A DNA stretch of 64,000 nucleotides from Paenibacillus sp. CC-CFT747 (GCA_030323305.1 CP106741.1:6061501-6125500), one strand, 5' to 3'. Positions 35,367 to 44,775 are shown, counted from the stretch's first letter. Notes: generated by a model not told the origin, from the sequence alone. Numbers and translations: made by a program.

Positions 35367-36183
35367 ATGAAGAACATTTGGAGCGTCCTGGCTATCCTAC
35401 TCAGTGCCGTCCTTCTGACTGTAGGCTTTAACCTGCTGCTCATCCCCCATCAGCTGATTACCGGCGGCCTTTCGGGGATCGCCATGATCATCGGCTACTT
35501 CACCGGCTTGAATATCGGGATGATCTACCTGGTCATCAACATTCCCGTTATGATCTGGGGGATGATGGTCATCGGCCGGCGGTTCGTCTTGCTGAGCGCC
35601 ATCTCCGTATTCGCCACCAGCTGGTTCATGCAGCTGATCCCTGAGAGAACGATTACCCCGGACACCATTCTCGGCTCCGTTTTCGGCGCCGTTCTAATCG
35701 GCATTGCCACAGGTCTTTCCCTCCGGGCGGGGGATCGACGGGAGGCTTCGACATTATCGGCTCGATTCTAACTCGCAACCGGGACTTCCCTCTCGGCATG
35801 GTATTGTTCGGACTGAACGGTTTAGTGATTCTGGCATTGGGGTATTATAAAGGTGACTGGAGCCTGGCTTTATATTCCATGCTCTCCATGTACATTACCG
35901 GCAAGGTGATGGATATGATCCATATCCGTCATATCAAGGTGACGGCCTTCATCGTTACCCGCAACAAAGAAAAGCTCGTTCAACGGCTGCTGCAGCACCG
36001 GGGGTGACGCTTATCAAGACCGAAGGGGCTTTTTCTAAGCAGGAGCATGACATGCTGATGACGGTCACGACCCGCTACGAGCTCGCCGAACTGAAGAAGA
36101 TCGTGCTCGAGAACGACCCCAAGGCCTTTGTCAATATTGTCGAAACGGTTGGCATTATTGGAGAATTTCGCCGCACAAATTAG
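35367..36183 (+). CDS. yitT: YitT-family membrane protein with DUF2179 domain (two frameshifts)
   Basis: Five TM helices (VLAILLSAVLLTVGFNLLLI; LITGGLSGIAMIIGYF; others) are followed by a cytoplasmic DUF2179 domain with the block VTLIKTEGAFSKQEHDMLM. The family motif GGSTGGFDIIGSI is restored by adding one G to the G5 run 35729-35733. A second G5 at 36000-36004 breaks the protein at the start of the DUF2179 region. Corrected length is about 272 residues, as expected. The transported or sensed compound is not known in this family. AGAGGTG precedes the ATG. Confidence 0.88.
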
Positions 36184-36324
36184 ACCATGGTTCCCTAACA
36201 TTTTCACGGATATATGTTATAATAAGAGGGTAATTTCATATTTGCCCCGTACTGGTTTAGCTGCAGCAGCCACTGGCGTTCCAATTCTTTTTCGCAAGAA
36301 AATACGATTGGGAGGGTGATGTTT

Positions 36325-36513
36325 GTGGAAACCGTAAAACTGGCTAGCATTGTTATGAAATTAACCCCTCAAATGTATCCCTTCCTCAAGAAGAACGAAT
36401 TGGACTCGGACATCGTCCTGGTCAACGGGATCGACGCTTTGGAAGAGGAAGACGCACTTGAGATTATTCAATTCAGTATTTCTGAACACCAAAAAGACGC
36501 CTGTCTCCACTGA
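36325..36513 (+). CDS. Small hypothetical protein overlapped by a terminator
   Basis: A 62-residue acidic, soluble ORF (ETVKLASIVMKLTPQMYP..., then NGIDALEEEDALEIIQF). GGAGGG supports the GTG at 36325 at 9 bases; the ATG at 36319 is too close. A promoter-like TATAAT is at 36218-36223. The last eight codons overlap a terminator hairpin, which is unusual for a real gene, so either the protein is real and ends in the stem or the true end lies earlier. No family is recognised. Confidence 0.45.
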   Translation: METVKLASIVMKLTPQMYPFLKKNELDSDIVLVNGIDALEEEDALEIIQFSISEHQKDACLH

Positions 36514-36527
36514 GGCGTCTTTTTTTG
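36491..36527 (+). terminator. Terminator after small ORF
   Basis: The stem AGACGCCT/AGGCGTCT has a 10-base loop and is followed by T8. Confidence 0.85.
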
Positions 36528-36557
36528 TGGAACGGGTGCCGGGGAGCGGCCCCTCCG

Positions 36558-37702
36558 TTATCTCTTCCTCTGGCGTGCATGAGTCACAAGAAACAGAACG
36601 GCGGAGATCGCCGTAAGGACGGTGCCGAACAGGTACATTCCCGTCCCCCCGTATTCATCTTGAAACCAGCCCCCTACGAAGCCTCCCGTAATGCCAGCGA
36701 GCCCCAAGAAGACGGCCGACAGCAAGGCCTGCCCCGTGGAACGAAGCTCTTCCGGGATAAGGCGTACCGCATATTGGACCGCGACAAGCCAGAACACGGC
36801 GTAGGTGACGCTGTGGGTCAGCTGCAGGAACACGAGCACCCAAGGGTCGTGAATGTAAGCATACAGCAGCCAGCGGATTGTGTAGAGAACCGAAACCAGC
36901 CCGAGTACCGCCAGCTCGTGATACCGGTTCATGTAGCGCCCCAGCAGCGCAAAGGTGGGGATCTCCCCTGCCGCCGCAAGAGCCCAAGCCAAGCTTATCA
37001 TTCCCGGGCTCGCCCCCAGGGACTGCAGGTACAGGCCGAATAACGCATCGTTCATGCGATGGGGAATGGTAATCAGGAAGACCATAACCAGAAACCAGAG
37101 AAACGTCCGGTTATGAAAGACCGCCTTCATGGAGGCCCACGTAAGCCGGGGCCAGCGGCCGGCTTATCCTTCAGGAACAGCATCAGAATCATGGGGACTA
37201 TCCACAGCAGCCAATACATCACTCCGATATTCGCCACCCCGCCGAACAGCGGGAGAAGCGATCCGGTTCCGGCGGCCAGGAGCAGAAAGCCGACGGAGCC
37301 CCACATCCGGATTGAGCCGTAGGATAAGCCTCGTTCCATCGCCATCCGGATGTTGAGGCTGTCGAGCAAAGGGGTGGCCGGAAGCATAAAGAAATAGAGC
37401 AGGAGCACGAATAGTAACGTCGCGGAATAGCCGGCGGCGAAAAACAGTCCGAAGCTCGAGGCGATCGTTAACGCCCACAGGGTGAAGATGATCCATTTGA
37501 TCGATTGGAGACGGTCGCTCAAATAGCCCCACATCGGTTGGGCGAAGACGGCAACGAACGGGCCGATCATCATAAAGAGGCCGATCTCCTGGTTGGTAAA
37601 CCCGCGCAGAGCAAAGTATAACGGAAGCAGCGGCAGCAGGATGGATTGGGTGGCAAAAAAGAAAAAGTTAAGGCCGCGCAAAAGATGGGTCTGGTTGTTC
37701 AA
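36558..37702 (-). CDS. MFS transporter, MFS_1-like sugar/nucleoside group (one frameshift)
   Basis: A 12-TM transporter. The N-terminal half starts NNQTHLLRGLNFFFFATQS and has the loop motif GYLSDRLQSIKWII; RMWGSVGFLLLA is typical of the PPP/nucleoside-symporter-like group. The C-terminal half (FLWFLVMVFLITIPHRMNDA...) is in another frame. One extra base in the G4 run 37148-37151 joins the two through the cytoplasmic central loop. The restored length is ~381 residues. A second member of this group is at 46349-47547. The substrate is unknown. Confidence 0.85.
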
Positions 37703-37983
37703 TGAGGTTCCTTCTCTTCTTTGGGGATAGGTAGACCCGCCTGGCAGGCCGACCCTCTAACTATAGCAAAACCCTGCCAAACTTCAACTAGTAGATGACA
37801 TAAGCAACCTATGCCAAAATACCTGTGTTCTTCAAGTCCCAAGTCCTTTATAATGATACCATTGTGCGTCATGGAGCCGTTTCCGGTTTAAAAGAATAAG
37901 AACTGTTTTTTTATTCCTTTTATGGTCAGGAGTTTCGTCGGCCGCAATAGCTAAAGAGAAGATAAAATGGGAGAGAGAAGAAA
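37703..37983. other. Divergent intergenic region
   Basis: A 281-base gap between two divergent genes. It holds a TATAAT at 37849-37854 with no clear -35, and a T8 run near 37909-37916. No further structure is seen. Confidence 0.4.
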
Positions 37984-39153
37984 ATGGAATCAATTTTGGC
38001 AGCTCTGCTTATGGCCTGGGGAAGCGTTAGCGCTGCGAGCCCTCAAGCCACTTTGGATCAAGTCGTGAAGGCATCCCTTACCCCTCCGCCTCCTGTCACC
38101 CAGCCGGCGCAAGGCGGCTCATCCGATGACTATTTAATGCCGGTTAACAAGCAGGACCCCCAGAAGGATGCTCCCGTTATCAAAGGCATCTATTCAACGG
38201 CCCACAGTGCGGGCGGGGCCCGGTTCAGCTCTCTGGTCAAGCTGTTGGACGATACGGAACTAAATTCTATGGTTATCGATATTAAGGACGACAACGGATA
38301 CATAACGTATTTAACCGGCAACCCCGAACTGGCGGCAACCGGTGCGGAACAGAAATACATCGCCGATCTTCCGAAGGTAATGGCCACTCTTAAGGAGCAT
38401 GACATCTATCCGATTGCCCGGATCGTGGTCTTCAAGGATACGATTCTCGCGAAGAAGAAACCGGAGCTGTCTTATGTCAACCCCGACGGCTCCCTATGGC
38501 TGAACGGCAAGGGAGACGGCTTCGTTAACCCGTACAGCAAGGACGTATGGGAGTATAACCTCACGGTTGCCAAGGAGGCGGTGAAGGCCGGCTTCAAGGA
38601 AATCGAATTTGATTACGTCCGTTTCCCCGAGGGATTCGAAACCCGGGCGGACAAACTCAAATATGTAAAAGACGACCGCACCCGGCTGCAAGCCGTGTCG
38701 GAATTCGTTAAGTATGCGAGAGAACAGCTTAATCCGCTTGGCGTCCGGGTTTCTGTGGATATTTTCGGCTACGCGGCTTCCGCACCGGCCGCCGGAATCG
38801 GCCAGGACTTCAGCAAGATATCCCAGAACGTCGACGTCATCTGCCCCATGATTTACCCGAGCCATTACACGGCCGGTTGGTTCGGCGCCAAGGTGCCGGA
38901 TGCCGAGCCTTATAAGACGATCAACGGCGCCAGCATCGACATCCACAAGAAGCTGGAGCCGCTTGGAACGAATAAGCCGATCAACCGGCCCTGGATTCAA
39001 GACTTCACCGCCACCTGGATCCCCGGGCACATCAAATACGGCAAGCACGAGGTGGAGGAACAGATCCGCGCCTTGAAAGACAACGGAATCCATGAATTCC
39101 TTCTGTGGAATGCCGGAAATTCGTATACCCCTGACGTAAATTACAAGCCGTAA
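37984..39153 (+). CDS. Putative glycoside hydrolase (DUF4015/GH13-like TIM barrel), exported
   Basis: A 389-residue predicted extracellular TIM-barrel protein. Blocks typical of this family are VIKGIYSTAHSAGG, SMVIDIKDDNGYITY, PIARIVVFKDTILAKKKPEL, EIEFDYVRFPEG, VSVDIFGYAAS and ICPMIYPSHY. The acidic residues in these strand ends are candidates for catalysis; activity is not established in the family. As read, the signal peptide lacks a basic start. Adding a T to the T4 run 37994-37997 would extend the protein upstream to ATG 37967 (MGERRKWNQF), giving a normal signal peptide. Monocistronic, with a terminator after it. Confidence 0.85.
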   Translation: MESILAALLMAWGSVSAASPQATLDQVVKASLTPPPPVTQPAQGGSSDDYLMPVNKQDPQKDAPVIKGIYSTAHSAGGARFSSLVKLLDDTELNSMVIDIKDDNGYITYLTGNPELAATGAEQKYIADLPKVMATLKEHDIYPIARIVVFKDTILAKKKPELSYVNPDGSLWLNGKGDGFVNPYSKDVWEYNLTVAKEAVKAGFKEIEFDYVRFPEGFETRADKLKYVKDDRTRLQAVSEFVKYAREQLNPLGVRVSVDIFGYAASAPAAGIGQDFSKISQNVDVICPMIYPSHYTAGWFGAKVPDAEPYKTINGASIDIHKKLEPLGTNKPINRPWIQDFTATWIPGHIKYGKHEVEEQIRALKDNGIHEFLLWNAGNSYTPDVNYKP

Positions 39154-39228
39154 CTCCTTCCCACCGGATTGCAACGGTTCGAATCAACCGGCCGTTCGGC
39201 TTTCGGAAACCGATATTTCTGCAGTAAA

Positions 39229-39256
39229 AGAGCGCCTCCCTAGTGGAAGGCGCCCT
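39229..39256. terminator. Bidirectional terminator
   Basis: The stem GAGCGCCTCCC/GGAAGGCGCCC has a TAGT loop and is flanked by A-rich and TTTT. It separates two convergent genes. Confidence 0.75.
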
Positions 39257-39300
39257 TTTGCTGCTGATTGCGTTTCTATCCCGCCGGGATTAAACGGAGT

Positions 39301-39843
39301 CTACACTTCCTTCTTCAATTGACCGGCCAACTGGAGGAAATAATTCAGCGCCCGTATGGCGCGCTCCTTAACGGCAACGCTTGCCGGCTCTCCGGATGAG
39401 TCGAACTCCCGCTGGTCCCCGCCAATCGAGATCCATTCCGGCGAATTGATTCCGTGCACATTGCGGACCAGAACCTGCATCTGCTGCAAGGAACTAACCC
39501 CGACGGCTCCCCCGGCCGAGCTGACGGACAGAACGGCCTTGGAATCGAACTCGGCCCCGCCCATATGGTCCAGGGCGTTCTTCAGCACGCCCGACATGCC
39601 CCCGTGATATTCGGGAGTTGCCAGAATAATGGCATCCGCCGCGGCCGCCGCTTTCTTCATCTCCGTCAGGTTGGCATCCCCCTCCGGATAGCCCTCCGGC
39701 GTATAGAAGGAAACCGGCTTTTCGTACAAGTCGAAGAAGACGGTCTCGCAGTCGCGGGCCTGCAGCTCTTTCTCCAGGTAACGGCAGATTTGTGTGCTTG
39801 TGGCGTCCTTGCGGTTGCTTCCGGCTAGAATAAAAATGTTCAT
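39301..39843 (-). CDS. NADPH-dependent FMN reductase
   Basis: A flavodoxin-fold oxidoreductase of 180 residues. The N-terminal phosphate-binding loop is ILAGSNRKDATSTQI, and the flavin-contact motif is ATPEYHGGMSGVLKNALDHM (NAD(P)H:FMN reductase family). It transfers electrons from NAD(P)H to FMN, azo compounds or quinones; the substrate is unspecified. There is no signal peptide. It lies 15 bases after a DUF3906 gene on the same strand, likely as an operon. GAGGAGG precedes the ATG. Confidence 0.92.
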   Translation of the reverse strand: MNIFILAGSNRKDATSTQICRYLEKELQARDCETVFFDLYEKPVSFYTPEGYPEGDANLTEMKKAAAAADAIILATPEYHGGMSGVLKNALDHMGGAEFDSKAVLSVSSAGGAVGVSSLQQMQVLVRNVHGINSPEWISIGGDQREFDSSGEPASVAVKERAIRALNYFLQLAGQLKKEV

Positions 39844-39858
39844 AGTCGTATTCCTCCT

Positions 39859-40065
39859 CTAAGCTTTGGTTTCAATGATATAACCGGCTCCTTTATCGGC
39901 GCGCTTCTTCTCAACGATCGCCGCCTCCAGGACCTCGGGGGTCCGTATGAAATGACGGGCCAGCTGCCCCTCCAGGGACTGGAACGCTTTCTCGTCAGAC
40001 TCGGCCAGGACGACCAAATAGACGGTTTGGTCTTTTAGAACAATCTCAAGCTTGTACAGGAACAT
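39859..40065 (-). CDS. DUF3906-like small protein
   Basis: A 68-residue soluble protein with an alternating beta/alpha pattern (FLYKLEIVLKDQTVYLVVLA, SDEKAFQSLEGQLARHF, AAIVEKKRADKGAGYIIE) that matches the DUF3906 family of Bacillaceae. The function is unknown. GAGGAGGGACCC precedes the ATG. It is the first gene of a two-gene unit with the FMN reductase. Confidence 0.65.
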   Translation of the reverse strand: MFLYKLEIVLKDQTVYLVVLAESDEKAFQSLEGQLARHFIRTPEVLEAAIVEKKRADKGAGYIIETKA

Positions 40066-40174
40066 AACGGGTCCCTCCTCTGCCGGGTTTCGGCTTATTT
40101 GGTTTCATCCGGATAGAAATAGCTGTACTATATAGATAAGCACCTAAATCCATATAAGAATGGGAGGTTAGGCT

Positions 40175-40633
40175 ATGCTCCAAGTCGGCGATACCGCTCC
40201 CTCTTTTCAAGCGGAGAGTACACAAGGAAAGTTCGATCTTAAGCAATACATAGGCAGGCAGCCGATCGTGCTCATCTTCTATCCGAAGAACGAGACGCCG
40301 ATCTGCACGAAGCAGCTATGCGCCGTCCGGGACTCCAAGCAGCAGTACGCCCGCTACCAAGCGCTTGTCCTCGGGGTCAACCAAGGCTCCCTTCAGCAGC
40401 ACGAGAAGTTTGCCCGCCATCATGGCTACGACTTCCCCTTATTGTCCGATTCCGGTGGAGAAATCAACAAAAGCTATGACGTAGGGAACTTTCTTTTTGG
40501 CCTGATCGGCCAGAACCGCATCGTTTACGTAATCGGATTGGACGGGAAGGTTGCCTACGCCCGTAAGGGAAACCGCCCCACATCCGAAATTCTGGAAGCG
40601 CTGGAAGCGGCCGTCGGGGCCCCGCAGGCTTGA
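40175..40633 (+). CDS. Peroxiredoxin (AhpC/TSA, BCP-like)
   Basis: A 152-residue thiol peroxidase. The peroxidatic Cys is in PKNETPICTKQLCAVRD, where the usual T-P-x-C appears as TPIC; a second Cys five residues on may act as resolving residue, as in BCP proteins. The start is MLQVGDTAPSFQAES. The C-terminus ends in a VGAPQA tail. It lies about 40 bases upstream of the hydroxyacid dehydrogenase gene and could be cotranscribed with it. Electron donor probably thioredoxin (family knowledge). Confidence 0.9.
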   Translation: MLQVGDTAPSFQAESTQGKFDLKQYIGRQPIVLIFYPKNETPICTKQLCAVRDSKQQYARYQALVLGVNQGSLQQHEKFARHHGYDFPLLSDSGGEINKSYDVGNFLFGLIGQNRIVYVIGLDGKVAYARKGNRPTSEILEALEAAVGAPQA

Positions 40634-40673
40634 CCGCTCCCAGCCTTTACTTTTTCAGTCAGGAGAATCCGCT

Positions 40674-41628
40674 ATGATCAAAATAACGGCCGTCACCAAT
40701 ATGGACCTTACCCCGCTAGTCGATAACTGGCCCCGTGACCTTACGGACCAGGTAGAGTTTACCTGGTACCGAAAAGCCGAGGAGGCCCTCCCTCACCTGG
40801 GGGAAACCGAGGGGCTGCTTACCTCGTACCGTCTCCAAGATCAACTCCTGGATGCGGCCCCCAAGCTAAAATGGGTCCAGGTGTCATCCGCCGGCGTCGA
40901 TATGGTCCCCCTTGAAGCGCTGGCCGACAGAAACATTGTGTTAACCAACTCAAGCGGCGTCCACTCCATTCAAATGAGCGAGCATGCCCTTGGCGCTATG
41001 CTGTACTGGGCGAGGCGGTTCCGGGAGTTCGACCGCAGCCAGCAGGAGAAGCGTTGGGCCCGCCGCGTCCCGACCGGTGAACTGCATGGCCAAACCGTCG
41101 GCATCTTGGGGACCGGAAGCATCGGCAAGGCCATCGCACAAAAGGCGAAGGCTTTCGGAATGACCGTCTACGGCTATAACCGGTCGGGCGGGGACAGCCC
41201 TGAGTATGACGTGACGCTGACCGGTCAAGAAGGGCTTACCCGTCTGCTGCGAGAAAGCGATTATGTCGTATCCCTTCTTCCCAAAACAGCGGAAACCGAA
41301 AAACTTTTGGGGCTTGAGCAATTTCAGCGCATGAAAATCAACGCCTACTTCATCAACATGGGCCGCGGCGAAGTCGTAGACGAATCCGCATTGATTCAAG
41401 CCCTGAACGAGAAGTGGATTGCCGGCGCCGCTCTCGATGTGTTCGAGGAGGAGCCCCTGCCGGAGGATTCCCCTTCTGGGAAATGGAGCAGGTGCTCCTG
41501 ACACCCCATGTCTCGGGAAACTCCCCCATTATGTAGAAAGGCTCGCAGGGATTTATTACGACAATGTCCGGCGCTTCCTTAAGGGAGAAGCCTTGCGAAA
41601 TACCGTGGATTACGGAGCCGGCTACTAA
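40674..41628 (+). CDS. D-2-hydroxyacid dehydrogenase (two frameshifts at the C-terminus)
   Basis: An NAD(P)-dependent oxidoreductase of the D-isomer-specific family. The Rossmann motif is GQTVGILGTGSIGKAIAQKA. The catalytic Arg is probably in YFINMGRGEVVDESALI, and the Glu in ALDVFEEEPLPEDSP; the His region TPHVSGNSP is recovered only after adding a C to the C4 run 41470-41473. A second C5 run at 41523-41527 also lacks one base. Corrected, the enzyme has about 318 residues ending in TVDYGAGY. The substrate is unknown. The start at 40674 has AGGAGAATCCGCT upstream. Confidence 0.9.
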
Positions 41629-41658
41629 GCCGGCCGGAACTCCGCCCCACTACTAAGC

Positions 41659-41697
41659 ACAAAGGCCCTGTCGCGGTTCAAGCGGCGGGCCTTTGTG
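41659..41697. terminator. Terminator between dehydrogenase and pfkA
   Basis: CAAAGGCCC/GGGCCTTTG inverted repeat, between two convergent genes. The T runs are short, so strength is uncertain. Confidence 0.6.
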
Positions 41698-41712
41698 CGG
41701 TTTTCTCGGGTA

Positions 41713-42678
41713 TTATTGGGACAGACGAAGGCCCAGGTTATACAGCTCCATGTTGAATTCCTTCTTCGTATTGACCACCAAGTCGATATCCGTAGCCACG
41801 AGCTCGCCGCGGATAATTCCGCAGGCTTTGCCGGAATCGCCTTCCAAGAGACGGCGCACGGCAAAGTCTCCGAGCCGGCTTGCCAGAATCCGGTCGTTGT
41901 GAGTCGGCGTTCCTCCCCGCTGAATGTGGCCGAGCACGGTCACCCTCGGGTCGATGTTATTGTGCTCATACAGCTCCCGGGCGATATCCTCTCCCTTGCC
42001 GGCTCCTTCGGCCACGATGATGATACTGTGGCGTTTGCCGGATTGGAAGTTCTCTTTCATACGGTTCGCCACTTCCTCCAGGTTATAAGGAACTTCCGGA
42101 ACAAGAATGGTCTCCGCTCCGCTCGCCAGTCCGGAGTACAGGGCGATATCCCCGCAGTGACGTCCCATGACCTCTACCAGCGAGGAACGCTCGTGGGAGG
42201 TCATCGTGTCGCGGAGCTTGTTGATGGCGTCCACCACTATGCTGACCGCGGTATCGAACCCGATGGTAAAGTCGGTGAACGAGATATCGTTATCGATCGT
42301 GCCCGGCAGGCCCATCGTCCGGATCCCGAGCTTGCTCAGCTTGTTGGCGCCTTGGTAGGAGCCGTCCCCGCCGATGACGACAAGAGCGTCGATCCCCCGC
42401 TTGCGGAGATTGTCGGCAGCCGTCTGCTGGCCTTCCGGCGTCATCATCTCTTTGCAGCGGGCGGTTTGAAGGATGGTTCCTCCCCGCTGAATAATATCGC
42501 CCACGCTGCGCAGGTCCATCTTGCGGATATCATCATGGATCAGCCCGTAGTAGCCCCTCTGCACGGCATAGACTTCCAAATTGTGAAAAAGTGCACTTCG
42601 AACCACGGCGCGAACCGCGGCGTTCATTCCCTGGGAGTCGCCTCCGCTCGTTAATACGGCAATCGATTTAACAGACAT
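41713..42678 (-). CDS. pfkA: ATP-dependent 6-phosphofructokinase
   Basis: Phosphorylates fructose-6-phosphate to the 1,6-bisphosphate in glycolysis. N-terminal ATP site IAVLTSGGDSQGMNAAVR; IGGDGSYQGA with Gly at the ATP/PPi discriminating place indicates ATP use; PGTIDNDISFTDFTIGF gives the catalytic Asp (TIDND); EVMGRHCGDIAL and GHIQRGGTPTHNDR complete the site. I start at 42678, where GGAGGA is nine bases upstream; the 321-residue length is normal. It lies 19 bases after the YtpB-like gene on the same strand, a rare arrangement for glycolytic pfkA. Confidence 0.95.
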   Translation of the reverse strand: MSVKSIAVLTSGGDSQGMNAAVRAVVRSALFHNLEVYAVQRGYYGLIHDDIRKMDLRSVGDIIQRGGTILQTARCKEMMTPEGQQTAADNLRKRGIDALVVIGGDGSYQGANKLSKLGIRTMGLPGTIDNDISFTDFTIGFDTAVSIVVDAINKLRDTMTSHERSSLVEVMGRHCGDIALYSGLASGAETILVPEVPYNLEEVANRMKENFQSGKRHSIIIVAEGAGKGEDIARELYEHNNIDPRVTVLGHIQRGGTPTHNDRILASRLGDFAVRRLLEGDSGKACGIIRGELVATDIDLVVNTKKEFNMELYNLGLRLSQ

Positions 42679-42697
42679 CTTACATTCTTCCTCCTTG

Positions 42698-43777
42698 TTA
42701 CTTGACAATAGACCGGATCCACATGCTGTTGACCCAGAAAAAGACCCGGGTTAACGGGCTGTTCTTCATTAAAGCTCTGGAAATCCGGCGGACCTCGGAT
42801 TGTTTCTTAACCTTAGGGTCCGACAGATAGAGCGCAAGCAAGCCTTCTATAATCATCCGGTGAAAAGCAGGCGCCTTCAGGCCGTCAATTCGTTCTTTGG
42901 CCCGTTCGGCTACCTCCGCCACGCGGGCGGCCGTCTCCTCCATGTCCCGGTAATAGAAACAAAAGTTCAAATCTCCCCCGGCGCGGTCCTCTTCCTGGTC
43001 GATCAAATAATCCAGAAGAATATGAAGGGCGCAAACATAAGGAAAATAAGCCTCTAGAATAATGTTCGCTTCCTCCTCCGGAAAATCGGGGTCCGCCGCC
43101 GCCAGGAAATACAAAAACACACCGAGGGTGGAGCCGGCGGCTGCGGCAAATTCATTCCAGTAAATGCCGGGAACCTCCGCTTTGTGCTTCTCCCACCATT
43201 GAAGAAGGGCCTGCTCCCTCAGGTCGCGGCGGATATGCTTGTGGACCTGCAGCTCTACATATAACCGGACCAGCCGGATAACCGGCGCTTGAACCTTGCT
43301 GTAGGACGGAAGCCGGCCGATGCACTGCCTGCAGGTTTCCACCAGGTGCCGGAGGTAGCCGCCGTCTTCTTTCTCCGACCGGAAAGCATAATAATCCCCG
43401 GGTACGCGTTCCGGATCTACCGCATCCAGCATGGCCTCATGCAGGCTTCGGAAATCCTCAGGATCAAGCGATGTGCTCCGGTCGCACAGGTTATCCAGGT
43501 AGTCACTGATGGTCTGGAAAGCGACGATGAGCGGAATCAGATCATGACGCGCATGAAGCCCGGCGGCCGCGTAGACCGCTCCTCCCTGGCAGTGGAATGC
43601 CTTGGTCGCGAGACTGGCCAGTGCCTGCCGCCGGAGCTCCTCATCCGGGATCCGCTCCGCCTCTTCTCTCCACTGCTTAAGCGAGGTCCGGACCGAAGGC
43701 AGGACAAACCGGTAAACCCGGTACATCAGCCCAAAGGGATGCCTGGGATAATCCAGAGAGCTGCCGGCGCGTCTCAC
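42698..43777 (-). CDS. ytpB: Tetraprenyl-beta-curcumene synthase-like (YtpB, DUF2600)
   Basis: A 359-residue class of terpene synthase found in Bacillales. It forms sesquarterpenes (C35) from a long prenyl diphosphate. The N-terminus (LMYRVYRFVLPSVRTSLKQW) and the aspartate-rich helices SDYLDNLCDRSTSLD and HILLDYLIDQEEDRAGGD match the two metal-binding patches of the family. A linear prenyl transferase and cyclase partner are not adjacent. It overlaps the upstream unknown gene by 4 bases (ATGA), so the three genes to pfkA form one leftward unit. Confidence 0.88.
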   Translation of the reverse strand: MRRAGSSLDYPRHPFGLMYRVYRFVLPSVRTSLKQWREEAERIPDEELRRQALASLATKAFHCQGGAVYAAAGLHARHDLIPLIVAFQTISDYLDNLCDRSTSLDPEDFRSLHEAMLDAVDPERVPGDYYAFRSEKEDGGYLRHLVETCRQCIGRLPSYSKVQAPVIRLVRLYVELQVHKHIRRDLREQALLQWWEKHKAEVPGIYWNEFAAAAGSTLGVFLYFLAAADPDFPEEEANIILEAYFPYVCALHILLDYLIDQEEDRAGGDLNFCFYYRDMEETAARVAEVAERAKERIDGLKAPAFHRMIIEGLLALYLSDPKVKKQSEVRRISRALMKNSPLTRVFFWVNSMWIRSIVK

Positions 43778-44337
43778 CCTTCCGCTCCCCCGGTGCTTCT
43801 CCGGTACACATAATCAAGCAGAAGAGCTATTTCTCGTCTCTGAATGGAACGGAGGGCTTGCGCTTCCGGCGCTTCCGGTTGGGCGTGCCACTTCTCCACC
43901 AGATCCACCATCCGGTAAGGGTCCCACGGTCCGCCGGAGCCCACAAGACGGTCATCCAATCGGCCTTCCGCCGCCTGAACGGCTTCCCGGGCTAACGAGA
44001 CATAAACGGGATGGTCGCCGACACGGCGGAACCAGTACTTGGCGTTGCCGTAGTCTCCTTCCATCCGGTGCATGATCCCGTGCCAATAGCTGCCGCTCGT
44101 ATTTTCCACTTCCTGGGAAATGGAATGAGAACGATTCAGGCTTTCATTCCACAGGTGCAGGCCCGATTTGACGCATAAAGCGTAAGGATCGGCATCGGCC
44201 GCTCCTTCATATAGGTCACTCACCGGGGTGCCGGCGAGCTCGTCATCCAGTTCCTTATTCCAAGGCTTGTCCGGACATAAGCCGGGCTCATGATCCCAAA
44301 GCTGCTGCTTGAAGGTTTCCAGCAGGCTGCGGTTCAT
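43774..44337 (-). CDS. Conserved protein coupled to the terpene synthase
   Basis: A 187-residue soluble protein. I take ATG 44337 as start because GGGAGGG lies six bases before it. Central block SYWHGIMHRMEGDYGNAKYW and then HPVYVSLAREAVQ suggest a helical, TPR-like or metal-binding core (two His, several Trp/Tyr). The same block occurs in other bacteria as an unnamed conserved protein. Its 3' end overlaps the start of ytpB by 4 bases, so translation is coupled. The function is unknown; modification or storage of the terpene product would be pure speculation. Confidence 0.7.
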   Translation of the reverse strand: MNRSLLETFKQQLWDHEPGLCPDKPWNKELDDELAGTPVSDLYEGAADADPYALCVKSGLHLWNESLNRSHSISQEVENTSGSYWHGIMHRMEGDYGNAKYWFRRVGDHPVYVSLAREAVQAAEGRLDDRLVGSGGPWDPYRMVDLVEKWHAQPEAPEAQALRSIQRREIALLLDYVYRRSTGGAEG

Positions 44338-44457
44338 CGTCATCCCTCCCGCCGTTTGCATTCCCATATTATATAATAAAACCGGATAAAAACGCACCAT
44401 GGTCCTTAAGTTTTTTGTCAGCCTTCCTGCCATGAAGGGCAAGCCGCCCTCAAATAA

Positions 44458-44775
44458 CTAATGATGAGCAGGCCCGGAGCGGATGTCCTGCTGGGTCCGG
44501 TACCAAATATGAAGATCGTTAATAATGCTGGCTAGCTCCGCGATCTCCGAATTTAACCGGCAGGCCGTCGGAAAATGGTCTTCCTTGTCCAGGCGGCTCT
44601 GCCTGGCGATAATATCCCTCTCCAGCTGCACGATCCGGTCGGGGATCCTCCCGCGGATTTCTTCCCACTCGGCCAGAATGACGGCGCGGTCCTCGTCACG
44701 GTAATCCTCCCAATAACGGTCCAGTTCCGGCACCGGAATGCCCAGTCTGGCATTGTATACAAATTCGGGTCTCAC
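44458..44775 (-). CDS. Small conserved hypothetical protein, helical
   Basis: A 105-residue protein. Residues 15-100 are helical and charged (WEDYRDEDRAVILAEWEEIR, RIVQLERDIIARQSRLDKED) with heptad-like spacing. The C-terminus is IWYRTQQDIRSGP. It has no signal or TM segment and no family I can name. GAGGAAAC precedes the ATG. The 120-base gap to the next gene downstream holds only AT-rich sequence. Confidence 0.6.
   Translation of the reverse strand: MRPEFVYNARLGIPVPELDRYWEDYRDEDRAVILAEWEEIRGRIPDRIVQLERDIIARQSRLDKEDHFPTACRLNSEIAELASIINDLHIWYRTQQDIRSGPAHH

Noticed and set aside
39160..39215. T-arm-like sequence GGTTCGAATC
   Set aside because: No 5-bp T-stem, anticodon arm or acceptor stem surrounds it, so it is not a tRNA.
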